The notes under the pieces were generated by a model. That model did not search any database, was not told the DNA's origin, and saw only the letters and a program-made list of their open reading frames with translations. This document shows positions 16,981 through 24,756 of a DNA stretch of 64,000 bases, piece by piece. Positions within the stretch are counted from its first letter, which is position 1; each line of letters opens with the position of its first letter. The position numbers and the translations under genes are program-made. The stretch is taken from NCBI GenBank assembly GCA_026991755.1, contig JALXAX010000087.1:1-64000 (forward strand), written 5' to 3'. The stretch is from Thiotrichaceae bacterium. GTDB lineage: Bacteria > Pseudomonadota > Gammaproteobacteria > Thiotrichales > Thiotrichaceae.

Positions 16981-17883
16981 CTATTGATATTGCATAATCC
17001 GTTTGGGTTTTAATACATTGTCACCATCAGGTATTCCCATGCCTAAAAAGACACGCTTTTGATTATAAATACGGATATAACTTGCATCAGGCACGGCGAT
17101 TTGTATCGCTTGTCCATGTAGTAAAGCAACGCTTTGCTTGTCATCTAATGTGATTTCTGGAAATTGGCTTAACCCTGAATCAATGGGTAACAATAAGTTA
17201 TCTAAGTCATTTCCTTCTAAAGTTTCAACCGCGTCCCAGCTGATCATATCCTTATTGTCAAAAGGGTTTACTTGTGTGCGATGTAGCATAGATACAAAAG
17301 CACCACAGCCTAGGCTATTTCCAATATCTTCAACCAGTGTACGAATATAAGTTCCCTTGGAGCATTCTACTTTTAGCTCTAGCGTAGTATCAGTAAAGCT
17401 GAGTAACTCAAGTTGGTGAATGGTTACATGGCGTTGTTTACGTTCGATCTCAATGCCTTGCCTAGCCAGCTCATATAAAGGTTTACCTTGATGCTTAAGT
17501 GCAGAGTACATTGGTGGTATTTGGGTTATAGAGCCTCTATAATGGCTCAGAATAGACTCAATCTTTGCCTCATCTAACGGAGGGACGGCTTTTTCAGCTA
17601 GCACTTCGCCTTCCGCATCGCCCGTAGTCGTTGTTTTACCTAATGTAGCAGTGGTTAGGTAGGTCTTATCGGAATCGAGCAGAAAGGAAGAAATCTTGGT
17701 GGCTTCACCGAAGCAAATAGGCAGCATGCCTGTAGCTAAGGGATCTAAGCTGCCTGTATGGCCTGCTTTTTGGGCTTGGTATTGGTGTTTAGCATTTTGT
17801 AAGGCTCGATTTGAGCTAATGCCTAATGGTTTATCTAATAAAAGAATGCCGCTGATAGCGCGGCCTTTTCTGCGTCGAGCCAT
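16981..17883 (-). CDS. truB: tRNA pseudouridine-55 synthase
   Basis: TruB makes pseudouridine 55 in the T-loop of tRNAs. The protein has 300 residues. The catalytic block GHTGSLDPLATGMLP places the nucleophilic Asp at residue 47. Other family segments are PPMYSALKHQGKPLYELAR and CSKGTYIRTLVEDIG (the Arg near 182 is structural). A C-terminal PUA-like domain follows. It is the last gene of rimP-nusA-infB-rbfA-truB and lies 14 bp after rbfA. The rpsO-pnp genes that often follow are absent; instead a family 2 palindrome abuts the stop codon. Confidence 0.95.
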   Translation of the reverse strand: MARRRKGRAISGILLLDKPLGISSNRALQNAKHQYQAQKAGHTGSLDPLATGMLPICFGEATKISSFLLDSDKTYLTTATLGKTTTTGDAEGEVLAEKAVPPLDEAKIESILSHYRGSITQIPPMYSALKHQGKPLYELARQGIEIERKQRHVTIHQLELLSFTDTTLELKVECSKGTYIRTLVEDIGNSLGCGAFVSMLHRTQVNPFDNKDMISWDAVETLEGNDLDNLLLPIDSGLSQFPEITLDDKQSVALLHGQAIQIAVPDASYIRIYNQKRVFLGMGIPDGDNVLKPKRIMQYQ

Positions 17884-17897
17884 AAGATTATAGCTTC

Positions 17898-18251
17898 CTA
17901 TCTGTCGCTATTAATCGCTTTATCAATAAGAATACTTAAAGCATCCGCTTTAACTTCAGTATCATCGTAGAAAAATTTCAGTTCAGGAGTAGTGCGCAAG
18001 CTCAAGTTTCTAGCAAGCTCTCTACGTAAAAAACCTGCTGCTCGATTAAGCCCTTCTTCTGTTTCTTTTGCGATATCTTCCTGCAAAATATCAAAATAGA
18101 CTTTAGCCAGCTTGAGGTCTTTAGCAACCTTTACATCCATAATAGACACCATGCCTACTCTAGGGTCTTTCACCTTGTCGCGAATAATCTGAGCAAGCTC
18201 GCGCTTTATTTGCTCGGCTATTCGGTCTGTTCTGGAGTAATCAAATGGCAT
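17898..18251 (-). CDS. rbfA: 30S ribosome-binding factor A
   Basis: RbfA assists late 30S maturation near the 16S rRNA 5' helix and is needed at low temperature. The protein has 117 residues. It opens RTDRIAEQIKRELAQIIRD and contains DPRVGMVSIMDVKVAKDLKLA, the KH-type core, then LRTTPELKFFYDDT. Length and order are standard. It follows infB by 30 bp and precedes truB by 14 bp. Confidence 0.95.
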   Translation of the reverse strand: MPFDYSRTDRIAEQIKRELAQIIRDKVKDPRVGMVSIMDVKVAKDLKLAKVYFDILQEDIAKETEEGLNRAAGFLRRELARNLSLRTTPELKFFYDDTEVKADALSILIDKAINSDR

Positions 18252-18281
18252 GGTTTAAATTTTCTACTTTCCGTCAATAAT

Positions 18282-21020
18282 TTAAAGCTTACGAGCAACT
18301 TCGGTACGCTTAAAGCACTCTATCTTATCGCCAGGTTGAACGTCATTGTAGTCCTTAATCGCGATACCACACTCAGTACCAGTACGAACTTCTTTAACAT
18401 CATCTTTATGGCGACGTAGAGATTCTAGCTCTCCTTCATAAACCACTACATCATCACGTAATACGCGAATCGGTAGTCCTTTAGATACATGACCATCAAT
18501 GATGAGACAGCCCGCAACTGCACCCATGGCAGATGAGCGGAATACGTCTTTAACTTCTGCAATGCCGATAAACTCTTCACGAAGTTCAGGAGCTAATAAG
18601 CCACTCATTGCATCTCTAACATCATCAATAGCTTCATAAATAATGCTGTAATAACGAATCTCAACACCACTTTCTGAGGCATGACGCTTTGAAGCGGAAT
18701 CCGCACGTACGTTAAAGGCAATCATAATAGCGTCAGAAGCTTGTGCTAGTGTCACGTCACTTTCGTTGATTCCACCCACACCCGAAGAGACGATATTGAC
18801 CTTCACTTCATCGGTTGAAAGCTGGTTCAATGAATGTTTAAGCGCTTCTACACTACCTTGTACATCGGCTTTAATAATGATGTTAACTTGTTCTACATTG
18901 TTACCTGTCCCCAAGTTAGCAAACAGTGCTTCTAGTTTAGAAGTCTGCTGGGAAGTAAGGCGTGAGTCACGCTCTTTATGGCGACGCAGCTCAGCTACTT
19001 CACGTGCTTTACGCTCGTTAGATAGCACCACCATTTCCACACCTGCATCAGGCGCACCTGATAGGCCTAGAATAGAAACAGGGATCGATGGACCTGCGCT
19101 CTCAATAGGTTTACCTTGATCATCCAGCATGGCACGAATACGTCCATACTCTTGGCCACACAGTACCATGTCACCTTTGTGTAAAGTACCTGATTGAACC
19201 AGTACCGTTGCAACAGCTCCACGACCTTTTTCAATACTTGCTTCAATCACAAGACCACTTGCTGCACCTTCAGTAGGTGCTTGCAGATCTTGCATTTCTG
19301 AAACTAGCAGGATTGAGTCTAATAAATCATCAACGCCTTTTCCGGTGATCGCAGAAACTTCTACAAATACATCGTCACCACCCCAATCTTCTGGGATAAC
19401 TTCAAGCGCACTTAAGTCACTTTTTACTCTTTCAGGATCCGCGTTTTCTTTATCCATCTTGTTGATGGCGACAATCAAGGGTACGCCCGCAGCACGTGTG
19501 TGCTCAATGGCTTCCTTGGTCTGTGGCATCACGCTGTCATCAGCCGCCACGACTACGATAACAATATCTGTAGCGTTTGCACCACGAGAACGCATAGCGG
19601 TAAACGCAGCGTGACCGGGTGTATCTAAGAATGAGATAATTCCGTTCGGTGTATTAACGTGATACGCACCAATATGCTGGGTAATTCCACCCGCTTCGCC
19701 AGCTGTTACGCGGCTATCACGGATATAATCCAACAATGATGTTTTACCATGGTCAACATGACCCATAATGGTTACAACAGGAGGACGTGAGTGTTGTTCA
19801 AAACCACTAGTATCTTCGATGAGTGACGCTAATATGGTCTCATCTTCATCCGCCACTGTTACCGGGATTGCGGTATGACCTAATTCTTCCGTAACCAGAA
19901 TCGCAGTATCCTGATCTAGTGATTGGTTGATGGTCGCCATAACGCCCATGCCCATCATCTGCTTAATAACATCAGTAGAAGATACACTTAACATCTTAGC
20001 TAAGTCAGACAATACAATAGTCTGTGGAATCTCTATTTCTTTAACAACAGGGGCAGTTGGCTTCTCAAAACCGTGCTTTCCATCACGCTCAATAGTAACT
20101 TGTCTTTGCTGCTGACGTCCTCTCCCCTTTTTGCGACGACGACCTACACCTTTCTCCATATGCAGCTGGCTGCCTCGACCTTGGAAGGGCTTCTTTGCTT
20201 TACTTTTGTTTTTGTTGGTATTAGCCGTTGATGTCGTATCTTTTGCAACAGGCGTGGTGATTTTAGGTTTACGAGAAGGGCGCTTTTTGAGTAATGACGC
20301 TGCTTCTTCTTTAGCTCTGTTTGCACCTTCTGCTTTATGCTTTCTCGCTGCCGCAAAGAAATCTAGATTAGGTGCTTCTGCCACTGGTTCGGCAGGTTTT
20401 TCTTCAGCAGCAGGCGCTGGCTCTTCTTGAGCAACTTCAGTTTCTTTTGCCTTTGTTGCATCAGCAACTTCTTCAGTGTTCTCTACTGTTTCAGCAACGA
20501 TTTCTTGAGTTGTTTTGGTTGCCTCCACTTCTGCAACCTCCTCTACAACACTTTCTTCTTCAACTGGCTCAGTAGTGACTTTATCTGCTTTAACTTCATC
20601 AGAGCCACGCTTGCTGTCTTGTAGTGCTTGACGTTCAGCGGCCAACTTTTTGGTTAGCGCTTCAGACTTACTGACAGGTGTATCACCGGTAGTCGTTGCG
20701 CTAGCAGCTGGTTTGCGTAAAGGACGTTTTTTGCGGCGCACTTCAACATTTACCGTGTTGTTGCTATGAGCGCTAGTAATTTTCCGCTCGGAAACATTAC
20801 GACGGCTCATAGAAAGTTTTGGCTTAGCCGCTGTTGTGCTTGCTGTTGTCTGGCCAGCACTACCGCTACGGATAAATTCTAGTAGTTTAAGCTTTTGCTC
20901 ATCTGTGATGGAGTCATTTTCACTGGATACGGGTACTCCTGCATCCTGAAGCTGCTTCAGCATCACATCTATAGAAGTGCCAACTATCTGGGCCAGCTGT
21001 TTTACAATTATTTCTGACAT
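18282..21020 (-). CDS. infB: Translation initiation factor IF-2
   Basis: IF-2 delivers initiator tRNA to the 30S subunit and promotes subunit joining with GTP. The protein has 912 residues. The N-terminal IF2 domain is at about 1-50. A long charged Glu/Ala/Thr/Lys linker with [11 protein letters not shown] runs to about 310, and a second IF2_N-type domain spans about 335-385. The G domain has GHVDHGKT (near 418), DTPGHAAF and NKMD. Domains II to C2 carry the fMet-tRNA-binding end. It lies 17 bp after nusA. The initiator tRNA it binds is encoded upstream of the same cluster. Confidence 0.97.
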   Translation of the reverse strand: MSEIIVKQLAQIVGTSIDVMLKQLQDAGVPVSSENDSITDEQKLKLLEFIRSGSAGQTTASTTAAKPKLSMSRRNVSERKITSAHSNNTVNVEVRRKKRPLRKPAASATTTGDTPVSKSEALTKKLAAERQALQDSKRGSDEVKADKVTTEPVEEESVVEEVAEVEATKTTQEIVAETVENTEEVADATKAKETEVAQEEPAPAAEEKPAEPVAEAPNLDFFAAARKHKAEGANRAKEEAASLLKKRPSRKPKITTPVAKDTTSTANTNKNKSKAKKPFQGRGSQLHMEKGVGRRRKKGRGRQQQRQVTIERDGKHGFEKPTAPVVKEIEIPQTIVLSDLAKMLSVSSTDVIKQMMGMGVMATINQSLDQDTAILVTEELGHTAIPVTVADEDETILASLIEDTSGFEQHSRPPVVTIMGHVDHGKTSLLDYIRDSRVTAGEAGGITQHIGAYHVNTPNGIISFLDTPGHAAFTAMRSRGANATDIVIVVVAADDSVMPQTKEAIEHTRAAGVPLIVAINKMDKENADPERVKSDLSALEVIPEDWGGDDVFVEVSAITGKGVDDLLDSILLVSEMQDLQAPTEGAASGLVIEASIEKGRGAVATVLVQSGTLHKGDMVLCGQEYGRIRAMLDDQGKPIESAGPSIPVSILGLSGAPDAGVEMVVLSNERKAREVAELRRHKERDSRLTSQQTSKLEALFANLGTGNNVEQVNIIIKADVQGSVEALKHSLNQLSTDEVKVNIVSSGVGGINESDVTLAQASDAIMIAFNVRADSASKRHASESGVEIRYYSIIYEAIDDVRDAMSGLLAPELREEFIGIAEVKDVFRSSAMGAVAGCLIIDGHVSKGLPIRVLRDDVVVYEGELESLRRHKDDVKEVRTGTECGIAIKDYNDVQPGDKIECFKRTEVARKL

Positions 21021-21037
21021 TCGTGTTGTCTCCTACC

Positions 21038-22561
21038 TTATCCATTCTCGGCTTCTGTATCTGCTGAAGTCTCTTTTTTATCTTCTTCATCTGCAAACCA
21101 GGGTGCTCGGGCGATCATTATCAACTCACCAGCGCGCTCCTCTGTCATTTCTTCAATATCTAGCAACTCATCGGTTGCTTGCTCTGCCAAATCTTCCATT
21201 GTATAGATGCCTTTTGCGGCTAGCTTGTAAGCTAATGCGTTGTCCATGGTATCCATTCCTAGCAGATCTTCAGCAGGGCTACCACTATTACCAGAAATTG
21301 CTTGTGTTAACAGTGCATTCTGAGCACGAGTGCGTAGTTCTTCAGCTAGTTCTTCATTAAATTCTTCGATTTCACAGACATCATCAAAGTAATATACTAA
21401 GTCATCCAGCGTTGTAAAGCCTTCTTCAACTAGGATGTTAGCGATATCTTCATCAATATCCAACTTTTCGATAAACTTGTCTTGAATCAGGGCTCGTTCT
21501 TTGGCTGATTCTTCTTCTGCTTCCACATCAGACATGATGTCTAACTGCCAACCCGTTAGCTCACTCGCCAGGCGTACATTCTGACCACCTTTACCAATGG
21601 CTTGCGATAGTTGCTCTTCATCAACACCAATGCGCATCACTTTCTTTTCTTCATCAACCACGATGGATAGCACTTCAGCAGGCTTCATCGCATTGATAAC
21701 AAAAGTAGCAATATCGTCATCCCAAGGAATGATATCAACACGCTCATCATTTAATTCGTTAGTAACTGTCTGGATGCGTGAACCACGCATACCCACACAA
21801 GCTCCAACAGGATCAAGGTTGGGCATATTAGCGCGAACAGCGATTTTAGCGCGTGATCCAGGATCACGAGCTGCTGCCATAATATCGATCATCTCTTGAC
21901 CAATCTCTGGCACTTCTAGTTTGAGTAGCTCGATCAGCAGATTAGAGTCGGTACGGCTAATGATAATCTGTGGACCACGACCACCGTCAATAATTTCTTT
22001 AAGGTAGCCACGCATACGATCACCAGGGCGAACCATGTCTTTTGGAAGCATCTCTTCGCGCGGTATTAATGCTTCAGCATTATCACCCATGTCCAGAACG
22101 ATACCGCGACGGTCAATCCGTTTTACCGTCCCTAAAACTAATGTCCCAATACGATCACGGAAACCCTCAACAATACGCTCTCGTTCTGCTTGGCGTACTT
22201 TTTGCACAATGACTTGCTTGGCTGTTTGTGCCGCGATACGACCAAACCCGATAGATTCCATCGGCTCGCGTACGAAATCACCTACTTCAAGGCTTGGGTC
22301 TTTTTTGATAGCGTAGCTGTATAATATTTGACGTTCAGTCGATTCAAACTCTTCAGACTCGTCGTCTAATATTTCCCATACACGAAAAGTTTCGTAGTCA
22401 CCTGTTTCACGGTCAATATCAACCTTCACTTCTATATCTGGATTGTTTTTCTTGCGGGTTGCAGTGGCTAGTGCAATTTCTACGGCCTCAAAGATGATCT
22501 CACGATCAACATTCTTCTCGTTGGAAATAGCATCAACTACATATAAAATTTCTTTACTCAT
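21038..22561 (-). CDS. nusA: Transcription termination/antitermination protein NusA
   Basis: NusA binds RNA polymerase and modulates pausing, termination and antitermination. The protein has 507 residues. The N-terminal polymerase-binding domain (about 1-125) is followed by an S1 domain (LVLGTVKRIDRRGIVLDMG), two KH domains (VGACVGMRGSRIQ and QAIGKGGQNVRLASELTGW), and two acidic repeats at the C-terminus (about 360-495). The acidic repeats are the gammaproteobacterial form that contacts the polymerase alpha subunit. It sits between rimP and infB. Confidence 0.97.
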   Translation of the reverse strand: MSKEILYVVDAISNEKNVDREIIFEAVEIALATATRKKNNPDIEVKVDIDRETGDYETFRVWEILDDESEEFESTERQILYSYAIKKDPSLEVGDFVREPMESIGFGRIAAQTAKQVIVQKVRQAERERIVEGFRDRIGTLVLGTVKRIDRRGIVLDMGDNAEALIPREEMLPKDMVRPGDRMRGYLKEIIDGGRGPQIIISRTDSNLLIELLKLEVPEIGQEMIDIMAAARDPGSRAKIAVRANMPNLDPVGACVGMRGSRIQTVTNELNDERVDIIPWDDDIATFVINAMKPAEVLSIVVDEEKKVMRIGVDEEQLSQAIGKGGQNVRLASELTGWQLDIMSDVEAEEESAKERALIQDKFIEKLDIDEDIANILVEEGFTTLDDLVYYFDDVCEIEEFNEELAEELRTRAQNALLTQAISGNSGSPAEDLLGMDTMDNALAYKLAAKGIYTMEDLAEQATDELLDIEEMTEERAGELIMIARAPWFADEEDKKETSADTEAENG

Positions 22562-22599
22562 AATTTCTAACCTTTAAACCAGCTACAATTGCTTGCAAA

Positions 22600-23064
22600 C
22601 TATCTGCCTTGTTTCGTTCCGCTTTGTAAACGTGCGCTATCAATCGCATCGAACGGGATATCATAGTATTCATTGTCTACCTTTAAAGTCACTTCTTGCT
22701 CGGTAAGCTCTTCGATGGTTCCTTTAAAGTTTCTTCTATTGTTTTCAAGTGGAATACGGGTTCTAATTTTTACTGTTTTTCCGATATAAGCTTTATATTG
22801 CTTACCTGTGAACAGCAGTCTATCCATCCCGGGAGATGAAATTTCTAATGTATACGCAGAAGGAATGGGGTCTTCTACGTCAAATACTGCGCTAATCTGA
22901 TGACTAACCGCTACACAATCATCAACCGTAATGCCTTTTTCTGACTCTATATAGATACATAACAGGCCATTTTCGCTATGTGGGCGATAATCATAGCCCC
23001 ATAGCTCATAACCCAGCCCTTCAACGGTGGATTGTATTAGTGTGTCTAATGTATCTTGGGACAT
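22600..23064 (-). CDS. rimP: Ribosome maturation factor RimP
   Basis: RimP is needed for 30S subunit assembly. The protein has 154 residues. The N-terminal domain has VEGLGYELWGYDYRP. VDDCVAVSHQISAVFDVEDPI, shown here by its core DCVAVSHQISAV, is followed by YTLEISSPGMDRLL, the family signature. A C-terminal SH3-like barrel completes it. It is the first protein gene of the nusA-infB operon, with tRNA-fMet further upstream as in E. coli. Confidence 0.95.
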   Translation of the reverse strand: MSQDTLDTLIQSTVEGLGYELWGYDYRPHSENGLLCIYIESEKGITVDDCVAVSHQISAVFDVEDPIPSAYTLEISSPGMDRLLFTGKQYKAYIGKTVKIRTRIPLENNRRNFKGTIEELTEQEVTLKVDNEYYDIPFDAIDSARLQSGTKQGR

Positions 23065-23152
23065 GTTTATGTGTATCTATATTAACTGGTTACCGTTCTT
23101 TTGTAAGCGTTGTGATAAGGCATCTATCATACGTTTCACAAATTTAAGGTAA

Positions 23153-23182
23153 TAAAAAAGCCCCGATTAACGGGGCTTTTTA
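23153..23182 (-). terminator. Rho-independent terminator after tRNA-fMet
   Basis: AGCCCC/GGGGCT with a GATTAAC loop is flanked by an A run on one side and a T run on the other, so it can work in both directions. It lies 7 bp downstream of the tRNA gene on the minus strand and may separate it from rimP. Confidence 0.85.
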
Positions 23183-23189
23183 TAATATT

Positions 23190-23266
<77 letters not shown>

Positions 23267-23355
23267 TCAGCGAGGGCACATAATAAATAGATGCTGCTAC
23301 GATTACAAGTCCTTTATTGTTTTTTTATAGTTATTGCCCCATGTATGCAGTAGAA

Positions 23356-23449
23356 AGGTGCTAAACCTTGTTAAACCTGGATTCCCCAGTTGACCGCTAG
23401 CAGTCATCATGGTGAGGTTTTTACAGGCTTGCTGTAAAAGTTAGCACCT
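23356..23449. repeat. Nested palindrome of unknown type
   Basis: Outer arms AGGTGCTAA and TTAGCACCT flank inner inverted pairs AAACCT/AGGTTT, TGAC/GTCA and TTACAG/CTGTAA. The element does not match the five dispersed families. Its shape recalls integron attC sites, but the required GTTRRRY core is not satisfied. It lies between the tRNA gene and an AbrB-Doc toxin-antitoxin pair, at the edge of the accessory block. Confidence 0.5.
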
Positions 23450-23535
23450 GCTTTTTCTCCAGCTACCTTCATTGTAATACTTCTGTAAATTTTATATTGT
23501 AACATTTGTTATAACGACACTTTCAGGAAACTATC

Positions 23536-23760
23536 ATGCTAAAAGTTAAGCTAACCTCAATTGGTAACTCAGTAGGCATTATTCTACCCAAAGAATCACT
23601 TGCTAAAATGAAGGTCAGCAAGGGGGATACCTTATTTCTTGCCGAAGAACCAGAAGGGTATTCACTAAGCCCTTATGAAAAAGATTTTGACCAACAGGTA
23701 AAAATTGCAGAAAGCGTGATGAATAAATACCGCAATGCACTACATGAGCTGGCTAAATGA
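23536..23760 (+). CDS. AbrB/MazE-type antitoxin
   Basis: A 74-residue protein starting MLKVKLTSIGNSVGIILPKE, the swapped-hairpin AbrB/SpoVT fold used by MazE-like antitoxins to bind DNA. The C-terminal half (about 50-74) is helical and probably docks on the toxin. The stop overlaps the start of a Doc toxin in ATGA. By family behaviour it should autorepress the pair. The combination of an AbrB-type antitoxin with Doc is common in chromosomes. Confidence 0.85.
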   Translation: MLKVKLTSIGNSVGIILPKESLAKMKVSKGDTLFLAEEPEGYSLSPYEKDFDQQVKIAESVMNKYRNALHELAK

Positions 23761-24137
23761 CAGCCCCCATTTGGGTCACCGAAAAACTGGTACTGATGGT
23801 ACACGATATGCTTCTTGCGGAGCACGGCGGCCTAACGGGTATTCGTGATCAAGGTTTACTTCAACCAGCCTTAGCAAAACCACAGCAACTTTACCGTTAT
23901 AAACCAGAAACCTCCTTTTATGAATTAGCCACAGCCTATAGCTTTGGTTTAGCTAAAAATCATCCTTTTATTGATGGCAATAAACGCATAGCCTTTACTG
24001 TTACTGCTGTATTTTTACAGCTAAATGGTAAAGTGCTAAATGCACCAGAAGCAGAAGTGGTGGTATTTTATGAAGCCTTGGCAGGGGGAAAGGTCAGTGA
24101 AGAAGCATTGGCGAAATGGTTAGAGGATAATTGCTGA
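23757..24137 (+). CDS. doc: Death-on-curing (Doc) family toxin
   Basis: A 126-residue Fic-fold toxin. The catalytic motif HPFIDGNKRIAF lies at about residues 70-81 with the required His, Asp, Asn, Lys and Arg. The N-terminus includes AEHGGLTGIRDQGLLQPAL, also typical of Doc. Characterised Doc phosphorylates elongation factor Tu and halts translation. It is coupled by a 4-bp overlap to the AbrB-type antitoxin gene. The length matches the family, so it looks intact. Confidence 0.9.
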   Translation: MTAPIWVTEKLVLMVHDMLLAEHGGLTGIRDQGLLQPALAKPQQLYRYKPETSFYELATAYSFGLAKNHPFIDGNKRIAFTVTAVFLQLNGKVLNAPEAEVVVFYEALAGGKVSEEALAKWLEDNC

Positions 24138-24221
24138 AAATAATTTGACCCAAGTGCAAGTATTCGGCAGTACCCTGCTAATTATTCGGTTACGTCCCTT
24201 TATCAAGGAATATATGAAAGC

Positions 24222-24434
24222 TTGAAACAGGAAAGCCAAAAGCGTGATCCAATCTGGACAAGCATTGCGACGGGTAGTGAAAAATATGTTCATGACATGG
24301 CTGATCTATTGAGGGGCAGGGCAGTGGGAAAGAAAGTAATAAAGACGGGAAATGATTATTCCATCTGTGAACCACATGAAGCTTCTTATAGTGTCAATTC
24401 TTACCCTGAAAACAGGAGTCTAAGGTGTAAATAA
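24222..24434 (+). pseudogene. C-terminal remnant of a REP-associated (Y1-type) transposase
   Basis: The 70 codons read KRDPIWTSIATGSEKYV, then LRGRAVGKKVI and YSICEPHEASYS. This is the arrangement at the C-terminus of REP-associated tyrosine transposases (a WT-x-IAVGS block, a GRA-GR-VI block, then EP.xSY). The HUH and catalytic tyrosine parts are missing, so the gene is decayed. The upstream frame toward 24180 may belong to the same relic. Identification is from remembered family pattern only. Confidence 0.5.
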
Positions 24435-24756
24435 GGCAATAAATGGAAACTATTTTCTATTATAACAATATCTTAGATTGGTCTGACCCCTCTATCCCTA
24501 ACTTGAAAAATCTAATCAAGGAAAGGTTGCAGAAAGCGTGGCGGCAATATGATTGACTTGTTATTAGGAATAAGCTAAAACCTCCAAAGGTTATAATAAT
24601 TCCCGCCGCCTCCACCATACATGCAATCTAAATACGAGTATTGGCTAGCTTTAATTTTTCTCATACATATTTATTAAGTTACCAACAAATACAGATAAAA
24701 GTTTCGTATACTTCCTCCAGTTAGTTTTTCTATAAAATCACGTAAAAGGTCGCCTT
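24435..24756. other. Gene-free stretch upstream of hsdR
   Basis: No gene is visible here. It contains the ssrA-3'-like fragment at 24599-24617 and, just before hsdR, an AT-rich segment suitable for a promoter, with an AAAGG ribosome-binding site at 24744-24748. Confidence 0.5.
24599..24617 (+). other. ssrA (tmRNA) 3'-end-like fragment, possible att site
   Basis: The sequence ATTCCCGCCGCCTCCACCA equals the usual 3' end of gammaproteobacterial tmRNA genes, including the terminal CCA. No other part of a tmRNA gene is present. Many integrases target this site, so the fragment could be an attachment-site copy left by an island. It lies 140 bp upstream of the type I restriction locus. Confidence 0.5.

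Noticed and set aside
20131-20624. Several plus-strand open frames opposite infB
   Set aside because: They are antisense shadows of the low-complexity Glu/Ala/Lys linker of IF-2, with leucine/serine/phenylalanine-rich composition and no start signals.
23356-23449. Integron attC site
   Set aside because: Outer arms are symmetrical but the terminal GTTRRRY/RYYYAAC core is not met and no integrase or cassette array is visible.
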